Source of the DNA: Paenibacillus thermotolerans
GTDB taxonomy: Bacteria; Bacillota; Bacilli; Paenibacillales; YIM-B00363
Reading direction: 5' to 3'
Assembly (NCBI RefSeq): GCF_028745515.1
Contig: NZ_JAQZSG010000011.1
Span: 91,847-155,846 of the forward strand
DNA: 64,000 nt
Positions 15,491 through 22,798 of the stretch are shown here, piece by piece. Made by a program: the position numbers and the translations under genes. A model generated the notes under the pieces. It did not search any database, was not told the DNA's origin, and worked only from the letters and a program-made list of their open reading frames with translations. How positions within the stretch are numbered: the first letter of the stretch is position 1; every line of letters begins with the position of its first letter.

Positions 15491-16213
15491 ATGAATTATT
15501 TGGATTTATTAGCCCGCTTCGGAGCGGGCAGCGCCCATCCGGGCGGATTTTCGGGCACACTGGAGCAGCTGGAGCAATATCCGATCAAGGAGGGCAGCCG
15601 AATTCTCGAGGTCGGCTGCGGGACCGGGAGAACCGCTTGCTACCTGTCAAAACAAGGATATGAAGTAGTGGCTGTCGATATACGTAAAGAGATGATCGAG
15701 AAAGCTTTAAGAAGGGCGGCGGCGGATGAAGCGGAGGTTACGTTCCTTCAGGCGGATGCCAACGAGCTCCCCTTTGCGGACGGCAGCTTTGACGTCGTGC
15801 TTGCGGAATCGGTTACGCTGTTTGCCGGACCGCGAGCCTTCAAGGAATATAATAGAGTGCTTGTCCCAGGCGGCCGATTGTTTGATAGAGAGCTGCTGCT
15901 AATGAAAGAGCTCGATGCGGAACAGGCGGAGCCGATCCTCACCTTCTTCGGAATCGAACGGTTATATTCACCGGACGATTGGTGCATGGCGGCAAAACAA
16001 GGCGGATTAGCGGAAGTGGAGCTGTGGAACAAAAGCGCGCTGCCCGATAACCAGTGGGAGGACACGTTGAAGCATCCGGATTTCCATCAGATGTTCGACG
16101 ACGACGTCGTTGTCGGAAGCGCGGAATGGGAAGCGGCTGCTCAATATGAGGATATTATGGCTAGAAACAGAGCGTATTTAGGCTACGGCGTCATCATCGG
16201 AACGAAGGGGTAA
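15491..16213 (+). CDS. Class I SAM-dependent methyltransferase
   Basis: 240 residues. Motif I is ILEVGCGTGRTACYLSKQGYEVVAVD, motif II/III regions are EVTFLQADANELPFADGSFDVVLAESV, and VLVPGGRLFDRELLL is the post-III strand. Resembles small-molecule methyltransferases of the UbiE/arsenite type, but no substrate signature is visible. It starts 61 nt from the divergent ymaF gene and is followed 5 nt later by a nucleotidyltransferase gene, so the two form an operon. Confidence 0.85.
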   Translation: MNYLDLLARFGAGSAHPGGFSGTLEQLEQYPIKEGSRILEVGCGTGRTACYLSKQGYEVVAVDIRKEMIEKALRRAAADEAEVTFLQADANELPFADGSFDVVLAESVTLFAGPRAFKEYNRVLVPGGRLFDRELLLMKELDAEQAEPILTFFGIERLYSPDDWCMAAKQGGLAEVELWNKSALPDNQWEDTLKHPDFHQMFDDDVVVGSAEWEAAAQYEDIMARNRAYLGYGVIIGTKG

Positions 16214-16218
16214 GAACG

Positions 16219-16920
16219 ATGGCACGTATAGGCGCTGTCGAGGCTGCGGAAATGTTTGTCGCGGAACATTTTCCCGATTGCTTGCTTGCCGTCTTGGGCG
16301 GCAGCGTCAGCAGAGCGGAAGCAACCGACCGTTCCGATTTGGATATTGTCGTCTTGCTCGGTTCGGAGGAGGATCCGTTTCGCAAGGTTTATAGAGAGCA
16401 CGGCTGGATTATCGAATGCTATGCAGTCACTCCGGAGACATTCAGAGAATATTTCGACGAGGGAATCCGATTGGGCGTTCCTTCCTTGCAGCGAATGCTC
16501 GTCGAAGGGCTTCCGATTCGCGGGGACGATCGGGCGGAAGGAATCATTGAGGAGGCGCGCACCGACCTCGAATACGGACCTATGCCGTGGTCTGTCTTCG
16601 AAATCGATCGGGCCCGCTATACGATTTCCGATTATTTGGAGGATGTAAGAGGGGCGGAAGAAAGCTGGGACAGGTGGTTTTCGGCCAACAAGCTCGTCGC
16701 TTCTTTATGCGAGTTTGTTCTGCGGACGAACAACTGTTGGCTCGGAGAAGGCAAGCATTTGTACCGGGCGCTGGCGTCCTGCTCGAAGGAAACGGCGGAG
16801 AGGCTCGCGGCGGCGATGGAAGCTCTGTACCGAAACGACGATATTGCCCCATTGGAGCGGTTGTGCCTGGATGTGCTTGAGCCGTTCGGCGGATATTTGC
16901 TGGAAGGCTACGAGGAATAG
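16219..16920 (+). CDS. Nucleotidyltransferase-domain protein (aminoglycoside adenylyltransferase-like fold)
   Basis: 233 residues. LGGSVSRAEATDRSDLDIVVLL gives the GS-x10-D-x-D metal-binding motif of the nucleotidyltransferase superfamily. The C-terminal two thirds is helical, as in KNTase or streptomycin adenylyltransferase-like enzymes. It follows the methyltransferase gene by 5 nt. The substrate is unknown; antibiotic modification is possible but not shown. Confidence 0.75.
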   Translation: MARIGAVEAAEMFVAEHFPDCLLAVLGGSVSRAEATDRSDLDIVVLLGSEEDPFRKVYREHGWIIECYAVTPETFREYFDEGIRLGVPSLQRMLVEGLPIRGDDRAEGIIEEARTDLEYGPMPWSVFEIDRARYTISDYLEDVRGAEESWDRWFSANKLVASLCEFVLRTNNCWLGEGKHLYRALASCSKETAERLAAAMEALYRNDDIAPLERLCLDVLEPFGGYLLEGYEE

Positions 16921-16931
16921 CGAATGAAACG

Positions 16932-16968
16932 AAAGCGTGCATCTCCGGAAGCGGGATGCACGCTTTTA
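16932..16968 (+). terminator. Terminator after the nucleotidyltransferase gene
   Basis: AAAGCGTGCAT / ATGCACGCTTTT stem at the convergence with the DUF421 gene. Confidence 0.8.
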
Positions 16969-17529
16969 TCGTCCGTTATTTAAAACTTTGTCGAATAAAT
17001 TGTCTTCCTTCTTGGGGGGGGACTGCTGCTGCCCGTTGTTCAGAAGCTGGAGCAACGTATCCTTCGTCACCGGCTTGGCATGCTCAAACAACTCGTATCC
17101 GAGCTGTCCGTTCGGCTCGATGGTCGCCACCTTCACGTCCGAAATATATGAAATTCCTTGCTCCCTAAGACGCATTTCAAGCTGCCGCTCCGTCATTCTA
17201 AGCCGCCTGAGCTTCTCGAAGAGCACTTCTCCGTTAATGATGACAGGGGTAGCGACGCCGATTGCGTATTTTTCCACCTTATTTACTTTTAATTGAGCGT
17301 ACTGAACGAAGATCATGAGCATAACGAACGTAACCAAGACAAGGAGCGTTTTCCAAACCGTAGTTTCATGTATGGCATGGCCCATCGTCGTTCCGATGGC
17401 AAGAATCGTAATCGTCTCTACGCCCGTCATTTGCGCAACGGATTTTTTTCCCGCAACGCGAATCAGTATGAGGGAAGCCGCTAGTATTATGATTGCTTCC
17501 AGGAAAAAATTCATTTTCATTCCATTCAC
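16966..17529 (-). CDS. DUF421 membrane protein (YetF/YrbG type)
   Basis: 187 residues. Three hydrophobic N-terminal segments (about 5-23, 32-50 and 58-77) precede the cytosolic C-terminal domain with VEKYAIGVATPVIINGEVLFEKLRRLRMTERQL and LREQGISYISDVKVATIEPNGQL, the DUF421 signature. Function of the family is unsettled; several homologues are linked to sporulating Bacilli. Single gene, upstream of a Gly-rich protein on the same strand. Confidence 0.85.
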   Translation of the reverse strand: MNGMKMNFFLEAIIILAASLILIRVAGKKSVAQMTGVETITILAIGTTMGHAIHETTVWKTLLVLVTFVMLMIFVQYAQLKVNKVEKYAIGVATPVIINGEVLFEKLRRLRMTERQLEMRLREQGISYISDVKVATIEPNGQLGYELFEHAKPVTKDTLLQLLNNGQQQSPPKKEDNLFDKVLNNGR

Positions 17530-17566
17530 CGCACTTTATCATGCAGTGTTGACAAATATTCGGGTT

Positions 17567-17887
17567 TTAATGCTTTCGATTGCGCCTGACGGCCGATTTT
17601 TTGCCCGACCCTTTCTTTCCGCTATGCCGCTTTTGCTGCGGTCGAACGTTGCTCGTCGCGGCTTGCCCGCCTCCCAGCAGCGGCCCTAACGAGCGGAACA
17701 TGTTTAACATGGGCCCGATCTGCTGAAAGAGCGAGAACATCTTCGGAATCATCGAAAAGATGCCGCCAAGTCCGCCGAGGCCTCCCGCACCTCCTGCGCC
17801 TGCGGCTCCGGTAGCGCCGGGCGCTCCAAACAACCCGGGGAAATTGCCGCCAAACATGTTGACTTTCGCCTTTTCATTTCGTTTCAA
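17567..17887 (-). CDS. Glycine-rich VrrA/YqfQ-like protein, tentative
   Basis: 106 residues from TTG 17887 behind GGGGTGA. A Gly/Ala-rich stretch (17-40), an amphipathic segment FSMIPKMFSLFQQIGPMLNM FRSLGPLL (about 45-75), and a very basic tail RPQQKRHSGKKGSGKKSAVRRNRKH. The middle part recalls YqfQ/VrrA-type sporulation proteins. Lying in the spore-gene region it may bind DNA or the forespore surface; this is inference. Confidence 0.55.
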   Translation of the reverse strand: MKRNEKAKVNMFGGNFPGLFGAPGATGAAGAGGAGGLGGLGGIFSMIPKMFSLFQQIGPMLNMFRSLGPLLGGGQAATSNVRPQQKRHSGKKGSGKKSAVRRNRKH

Positions 17888-18092
17888 GACAGTCACCCCG
17901 CTTCCCGTCCTTAAAAATAAAGCATGTTCATTAGTATAGTATGAAGCGTCTCCGTGAAATGGATAGGCCGTTGCTGCCTAATTGTCGTCTCTTGTTGGAA
18001 GGAAATTTGGACGTTTGCCGGCGAACAAATGCCTATTCAATCCCGTCTCTGGTTTCGTACAATGATATATCTTCGTACAGGAGGTGAGCTCC

Positions 18093-18185
18093 ATGTCCGC
18101 AGTAGGTGGGTTTGGAATTTCGACGGCGGCTATTTTGGTGTTGTTCATTTTGCTCGTCATTATTACGCGATCTTTCTTTATTTAA
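18093..18185 (+). CDS. YjcZ-family sporulation peptide
   Basis: 30 residues: MSAVGGFGIS then TAAILVLFILLVIITRSFFI. The hydrophobic part is almost identical to the peptide at 11146-11256, including the RSFFI end. ACAGGAGGTGAG gives an excellent ribosome site before ATG 18093. Confidence 0.78.
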   Translation: MSAVGGFGISTAAILVLFILLVIITRSFFI

Positions 18186-18196
18186 CGTTTCGCGGT

Positions 18197-18228
18197 CAAA
18201 TCCCCAAGCTTACTGGCTTGGGGATTTA
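18197..18228. terminator. Hairpin between converging genes
   Basis: AAATCCCCAAG / CTTGGGGATTT arms. It overlaps the last codons of the antiporter gene on the other strand. Confidence 0.7.
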
Positions 18229-19358
18229 CTCTCTTCCGCTTTAAAGAACAGCTTCATCATCGGCGGTGTTACAATCGTTGTGATAAGTACGACGACAACG
18301 AGGGAGGTAAACAGCTCTTGGCCGAGCAGCCCGCTTTCCAATCCGATCGCCGCGATGATCAAGGCAACCTCACCGCGGGATACCATGGCCGCCCCGATGC
18401 CAAGCGATTGCTTCCAGCCGAAGCCGCCTAATTTAGCCCCGGCCGCGGAGCCGAAAAGCTTTGTGGCGATCGCTAGAAGGCTCAGCCCGATAATGACGCC
18501 GAGCTGGCTGACGATTCCGGAAAAATCGGCCGCAACGCCGATCGAGGTGAAGAAAACCGGGACGAATAAGGAATACCCGATCGTCTCCACCTTCTCGAAC
18601 ACTTCATGCCGGTAGTTCGTTAAGCTGATGGCTACCCCGGCAATATAAGCGCCGATTATGGCCGCTACTCCGGCATAATCCGCTAAATACGCGAAAAGAA
18701 AGCAAATGATGAGCCCTGCGGAGATGACGGATTCCGCCACCTTCAGCGGAGCGAACATCCGAAGCACCCAAGGAATGACCTTCCAGCCGAGCAGTATGGC
18801 GATCGCGAAGAAAGCAACCTTCTTCAATACGACGATGCCGAGATTGACGTCTCCGCCAGCCATGCTCATCAGAAACGCCAGCGCGATAATGACGAGAATA
18901 TCGTCGATGACCGCCGCGCCGAGAATCGTCGTTCCTTCCTTGGATTTGAGCTTGCCCATTTCCTTCAAGGCTTGAACGGAAATGCTGACGCTCGTCGCCG
19001 AAAGCAGCAAGCCCAAAAACACGGACTGCAGCATCGGCAAACCGATCCATAGACCGGCGAGATAGCCGAGCGCGAGCGGTACGACAATGCCTGCGACACC
19101 TACATAAGTGGAGGCTTTCCCGGTCTTCTTGAATTCTTGGACGTCCGTCTCGAGACCGGCAATGAACATCAACAGAATGACGCCGATCTCGCTGATTTCG
19201 CTCAAAATATGAGTATCCGAAATAATGCCCAACACGGCAGGACCGAGTACAATACCGATCAGCAGCTTTCCGAGTACCGCGGGCTGCCCTAATCTTACGC
19301 TCAGATCACCTGCCAGCTTCGAAGCGATTAGAATGACGGCCAGTTGAAAGATTAACAT
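18210..19358 (-). CDS. CPA2-family cation:proton antiporter (GerN/NapA-like)
   Basis: 382 residues with about 11-12 transmembrane segments. The N-terminal LGQPAVLGKLLIGIVLGP, IGVILLMFIAGLETD, LSATSVSISVQALKEMGKLKS and the paired acidic residues in GAAVIDDILVIIAL (ion-binding DD of CPA2 carriers) are present. Closest in style to GerN of B. cereus and NapA, which exchange Na+ or K+ for H+ and can affect germination. No KTN domain follows. GGAGTG precedes the start. Confidence 0.88.
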   Translation of the reverse strand: MLIFQLAVILIASKLAGDLSVRLGQPAVLGKLLIGIVLGPAVLGIISDTHILSEISEIGVILLMFIAGLETDVQEFKKTGKASTYVGVAGIVVPLALGYLAGLWIGLPMLQSVFLGLLLSATSVSISVQALKEMGKLKSKEGTTILGAAVIDDILVIIALAFLMSMAGGDVNLGIVVLKKVAFFAIAILLGWKVIPWVLRMFAPLKVAESVISAGLIICFLFAYLADYAGVAAIIGAYIAGVAISLTNYRHEVFEKVETIGYSLFVPVFFTSIGVAADFSGIVSQLGVIIGLSLLAIATKLFGSAAGAKLGGFGWKQSLGIGAAMVSRGEVALIIAAIGLESGLLGQELFTSLVVVVLITTIVTPPMMKLFFKAEESKSPSQ

Positions 19359-19410
19359 CTCTCTACACTCCTTTTGGTTTAGTATTCCGATTTGATGAAA
19401 AATGAATAAA

Positions 19411-19478
19411 AAAAGGACCCTGAAACCAGGGCCCCCTAAAAATGAACAAAGAGGGGCCTTGGTGTCAGGCTCCTCCAG
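19411..19478. repeat. Two related inverted hairpins
   Basis: GGACCCTGAAACCAGGGCCC at 19415-19434 and, in opposite orientation, GGGGCCTTGGTGTCAGGCTCC about 19453-19473 (split here as GGGGCCTTGG and TGTCAGGCTCC) are versions of the same imperfect palindrome. The first has a seven-T run on the minus strand, so it can terminate the small ORF at 19517-19618. Confidence 0.6.
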
Positions 19479-19516
19479 TAAAACCGTCTTTCCTATGAAA
19501 GCTGTTAACGTGCGGA

Positions 19517-19618
19517 CTACAAGCCTTTCGTCTTATCCTCGTTGTAGGACGACGTGAAAATCACGGACAAAAACAAGGCAATGACGACCATGATAATCCA
19601 AAATGCGCTGCTGAACAA
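19517..19618 (-). CDS. Small single-span membrane peptide, unknown
   Basis: 33 residues from TTG 19618 behind GAAGGGGG on the minus strand. FSSAFWIIMVVIALFLSVIF is one hydrophobic helix, followed by a charged tail TSSYNEDKTKGL. A terminator hairpin lies downstream and the antiporter gene starts 158 nt further on. It could be a small regulator of the antiporter, which is pure inference. Confidence 0.5.
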   Translation of the reverse strand: MFSSAFWIIMVVIALFLSVIFTSSYNEDKTKGL

Positions 19619-19721
19619 AAGATAAACCCCCTTCGTTCCTTTACCTTTCCAAGATACAGTATATCGACATTATACCCGACCGCCGCACAAAAATAAATGT
19701 ACATCCGGTGAACAAAGTGTC

Positions 19722-19772
19722 TTTACAAATGCAACGGTTTAAACATATAATTCCTATATAGTTACTAGGAAT
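19722..19772 (+). promoter_or_regulatory. Promoter with overlapping inverted-repeat operator for the TauE/SafE gene
   Basis: TTTACA (19722-19727), 18-bp spacer, TATAAT (19746-19751). An inverted repeat ATTCCTA-N9-TAGGAAT at 19750-19772 overlaps the -10 and the likely transcription start, so a repressor bound there would block transcription. A sulfur-responsive regulator such as CymR would suit the gene, but the match is not exact. Confidence 0.6.
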
Positions 19773-19788
19773 TAAAAGGGGCCTTTCT

Positions 19789-20553
19789 ATGGATATGACA
19801 ATTGCCATAATCGGACTGATCGTCGGGTTCCTTGTCGGCTTAACGGGAGTCGGGGGCGCGGCTCTGCTGACGCCAATCCTGATTTACATAGGAATCAACC
19901 CGTCCATTGCCGTCGGTACGGATTTATTTTATAACTCCGTTACAAAATTATTCGGGACGGTTCAACACTGGAGACAAAAGACGATTCAATGGAAGCTGGT
20001 GAGCTATCTTGCCTCGGGGAGCGTGCCCGGCGCGGTTGCGGCCGTCGCTTTGCTTAAAGCGTTCGAGGTTTTCTTCGATTCGCAGGAGGACCTCATCCGG
20101 AGCTCGCTCGGGATTATGCTCGTGATCGTTGCGGCGTCCATCCTTGCCCGGCAATATTTATTTAAAGAAGCTAAGGAAAACAAATGGCAGGCGAAGCCGA
20201 TCGAAGAAAAGCGTCTTCTTACCGTCGTCATCGGGTTCGTTCTAGGATTTATCGTAGGGCTTACGTCGATCGGCTCCGGGTCTTTGTTTGCGCTCGCATT
20301 GATATACTTCTTTCGTCTACCCGCCGCCCGGATCGTCGGAACGGATATTGCACATGCTTTCTTTCTCGTGGCGGCAGCCGGATTGATGCATGCGGGGATC
20401 GGCAATGTCGATTTTCCGCTTGCTTTGAATTTGCTCGCCGGATCGGTACCGGGGGTTCTGATCGGAAGCAAGCTGAGCACAAGAGCGCCTTCGAAGCCGC
20501 TAAGAACGGCGGTAGCGGTGCTCATCCTGATCAGCGGCGCAAAGTTACTATAA
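19789..20553 (+). CDS. TauE/SafE-family (TSUP) permease
   Basis: 254 residues, about eight transmembrane segments in two repeats, each beginning with the family motif: VGFLVGLTGVGGAALLTP near residue 11 and VLGFIVGLTSIGSGSLFAL near residue 150. The family exports or imports sulfite, sulfoacetate and related anions. AAAGGGG lies upstream of ATG 19789. It is followed 48 nt later by a flavoprotein gene, suggesting a sulfur redox function, which is inference. Confidence 0.88.
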   Translation: MDMTIAIIGLIVGFLVGLTGVGGAALLTPILIYIGINPSIAVGTDLFYNSVTKLFGTVQHWRQKTIQWKLVSYLASGSVPGAVAAVALLKAFEVFFDSQEDLIRSSLGIMLVIVAASILARQYLFKEAKENKWQAKPIEEKRLLTVVIGFVLGFIVGLTSIGSGSLFALALIYFFRLPAARIVGTDIAHAFFLVAAAGLMHAGIGNVDFPLALNLLAGSVPGVLIGSKLSTRAPSKPLRTAVAVLILISGAKLL

Positions 20554-20601
20554 TTCAACGATTGAATGGACACTCTAACCGAAATAAGGGGGTGTCCTTT
20601 T

Positions 20602-21570
20602 TTGTACGACAGTATCATTGTCGGCGGAGGGATTGCCGGACTTCAGGCGGCGATACAGCTTGGGCGTTACCGCCGAACCGTCGTAGTGATCGACCGGGAA
20701 GACGGACGCTCGACGCTGTGCCGGAGCTATCACAATGTGCTGGGGTATCCGGAAGGAGTCAGCGGGGAATGGCTGCGTCAATCGGGCCGGAAGCAAGCGG
20801 CCGCATACGGGGTCCAATTCGTTGCCGCAGAGGCGGCGGAAGCCGAAAGGCATAAGGACGGCATCTTTACGGTGGCTTGCCGCAAGGGCGGTCGTTATGC
20901 GGCGAGATCGGTGCTTCTGGCTACGGGAGTTAAGGACAGAATCCCCGAAGTGCCCGGGCTTCGGCCATGCTTAGGGTTAACGGTTTATATTTGCCCCGAT
21001 TGCGACGGCTATGAAATCCGCGGGAAGCGTACGCTCGTTCTCGGCTCCGGAAACGCCGGAGCGGGAATGGCGCTTGAGCTTATGTACCATAAGCCCGCCG
21101 GCATTACGCTTATCAATCATGAACGGATCGCGGCGACTCCGGAGCTTGAAGCGAAGCTTGCGCAAGCGGGCATTGAAACGGTTCCCGGGCCGATCGAACA
21201 TATCGTCCATAACGGTCCGGAGCATGTAGGGACGTTTGCCGGGGTGCGGCTGAAAGACGGGACGGCGATTGAAGCGGAGCGAGCTTTTATCGCTTTCGGC
21301 GGAAACGAGGTTCGCTCGGATTTGGCCGCGAAGCTTGGAGTGGAGCGGATGGAAAACAAGCATATCGCGACCGATTCCCGCTCGAAGATGACCAATGTAC
21401 CCGGCGTGTGGGCGGCCGGCGATGTGGCCGTTCATTCACAGCAGCTTACGATTGCGATGGGCGAGGGCTTGCAGGCTGCGATCTGGATGCATAAATGGCT
21501 GTTGAAGCAGGACGCCTTGACGGGCATGTGTTCGGATTCGGGCTCGGGCTCGGGGAATAGCGGCTCTTGA
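20602..21570 (+). CDS. Thioredoxin-reductase-like NAD(P)/FAD oxidoreductase
   Basis: 322 residues from TTG 20602, 6 nt after AAGGGGGTG. FAD motif IIVGGGIAGLQAA at residue 5, redox pair CPDC (Cys131, Cys134) in YICPDCDGYEI, NAD(P) motif VLGSGNAGAGMA, and the C-terminal GVWAAGDVAVHSQQLTIAMGEGLQAA. The CxxCDGYE form is shared with dithiol oxidases such as GliT as well as reductases. The tail ends in Gly/Ser repeats. Probably cotranscribed with the TauE-like permease. Confidence 0.88.
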   Translation: MYDSIIVGGGIAGLQAAIQLGRYRRTVVVIDREDGRSTLCRSYHNVLGYPEGVSGEWLRQSGRKQAAAYGVQFVAAEAAEAERHKDGIFTVACRKGGRYAARSVLLATGVKDRIPEVPGLRPCLGLTVYICPDCDGYEIRGKRTLVLGSGNAGAGMALELMYHKPAGITLINHERIAATPELEAKLAQAGIETVPGPIEHIVHNGPEHVGTFAGVRLKDGTAIEAERAFIAFGGNEVRSDLAAKLGVERMENKHIATDSRSKMTNVPGVWAAGDVAVHSQQLTIAMGEGLQAAIWMHKWLLKQDALTGMCSDSGSGSGNSGS

Positions 21571-21617
21571 AACGGTACATTATACCTTTGTATTTACTCA
21601 ATAGGAGGTAACGGCCA

Positions 21618-21800
21618 GTGGTAAACAAGAACGGCATTACGGACGCGAATTCTGCGAATACGAACGACAACATGACGGCGCAGGCGGTTGAAGGCGCGGT
21701 GGACAACCCTCACAACGTGATGAGCGTGAACGACAAGCTGGCGGGAATCGAAACGGAGCGGTCGATCGAAGCGAATGAACGCCAGAAGTCGGCTGAATAG
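21618..21800 (+). CDS. Small hydrophilic protein, unknown
   Basis: 60 residues from GTG 21618 behind TAGGAGGT. Asn/Ala/Glu-rich, with no hydrophobic segment (ANTNDNMTAQAVEGAVDNPHN, then NDKLAGIETERSIEANERQKSAE). The composition recalls small spore or stress peptides. A strong terminator follows 10 nt later. Confidence 0.65.
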   Translation: MVNKNGITDANSANTNDNMTAQAVEGAVDNPHNVMSVNDKLAGIETERSIEANERQKSAE

Positions 21801-21807
21801 CTTCACT

Positions 21808-21860
21808 GGAAAAGAAAAGGTCCAATCATCCGCGGCCCGGAGATTGGACCTTTTCTTTGT
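21808..21860. terminator. Bidirectional terminator
   Basis: AAAGAAAAGGTCCAATC / GATTGGACCTTTTCTTT arms (17-bp stem) between converging genes. Confidence 0.9.
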
Positions 21861-22617
21861 TTATGTTAAAGCCCGCCACCACTTCTTCAAACTCGCCAAG
21901 CGCCTTCTCTCCTTCCGGCGTCAGCTCATACACGCCGCGCGATACCCGGCGGAACCAGCCGTACACGTTGCCGCGAACAATGAGCGCTGCCTTGTCGGTG
22001 CCGGCAAGCTCCCGCAGCCGTCTGGGCGACAGCGGGCCGTTCGCGTGAAGCGCCTCGGCGCACCGCAGCGCCTTCTCTCGGTACGCGGTCACCAGCTTTC
22101 GGCCCGTTCCGCCTCCGGCGTTGTAGTCGCCGCTTCGTTCCCGGAACTCCGTTACAAGCTTTAAGGTACGGCGTCCGGGCTTGGCGGGGCCGATCCTGGG
22201 CGGCTCGTCCCCCGGGTGCGCGTGCACCTCGACGAGCGCCGGCTTGCGCTTATACAACCTCACGGTAAGCAGGCCGATGCCGAGCATCCGGCACAGCCTG
22301 CGCATCTCCCCTACGGCGAAGCCCCCTCTGCCGACAGTGAGCTCCGCGGCAATGTATACGTTAGGCGTTGCCGACAGCCGCTGAACCGCTTGCAGCACAA
22401 GCGACAAATTAAAGCGCCGCTTCAGCTCCACAATGACCGGCCACTCCTCTCCCTCGCGGATGGCCACGACATCGCAGTCGCGAACCTCGCCGCGAACCGT
22501 AAAGCCTTGCTCCTCCAGCCACTTCTTTACCGGCGCATACAGCTCCGTCTCCGCTCTGACCCGTTCCGTAACCGGCGCGCTGTTGTCCCTGCCTCCGCTT
22601 TCCTTCCGCTTTCCCAC
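21826..22617 (-). CDS. DUF2161 family protein, PD-(D/E)XK-type phosphodiesterase
   Basis: 263 residues from a GTG at 22617. LYAPVKKWLEEQGFTVRGEV, DCDVVAIREGEEWPVIVELKRRFNLSLVLQAVQRL contain the PD-(D/E)XK elements: Asp of DVVA and the ExK of VELK. The C-terminal half holds a winged-helix-like region (SPRRLRELAGTDKAALIVRGNVYGWFRRVSRGVYELT). Nuclease activity is implied by the family but unproven. Its last 11 codons lie in the shared terminator. Confidence 0.8.
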   Translation of the reverse strand: MGKRKESGGRDNSAPVTERVRAETELYAPVKKWLEEQGFTVRGEVRDCDVVAIREGEEWPVIVELKRRFNLSLVLQAVQRLSATPNVYIAAELTVGRGGFAVGEMRRLCRMLGIGLLTVRLYKRKPALVEVHAHPGDEPPRIGPAKPGRRTLKLVTEFRERSGDYNAGGGTGRKLVTAYREKALRCAEALHANGPLSPRRLRELAGTDKAALIVRGNVYGWFRRVSRGVYELTPEGEKALGEFEEVVAGFNINKEKVQSPGRG

Positions 22618-22706
22618 GTTCGCCGCACTCCCGCCTGTACTCCGATATTAATAAGAATTATAGCACGTCCCCTGCAAATTATGGGGAAACTTATCCTTTA
22701 CCCCCG

Positions 22707-22714
22707 CATACACT
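22707..22714 (+). promoter_or_regulatory. Sigma-E-like -10 element upstream of prkA
   Basis: CATACACT fits the sigma-E -10 CATACAnT, 85 nt before the prkA start. The matching -35 is weak. prkA is sigma-E-dependent in B. subtilis. Confidence 0.35.
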
Positions 22715-22798
22715 TAACTACAGTAACAGTCGGTAAGATAACCTTCCGTGTCTTATGATGTAGGCGGCCTTTTAGCAACCTTGGAGGGGGTTATACGA

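Noticed and set aside
17315..17689. Long plus-strand ORF over the DUF421 gene
   Set aside because: Antisense shadow; the minus-strand DUF421 protein has clear family motifs.
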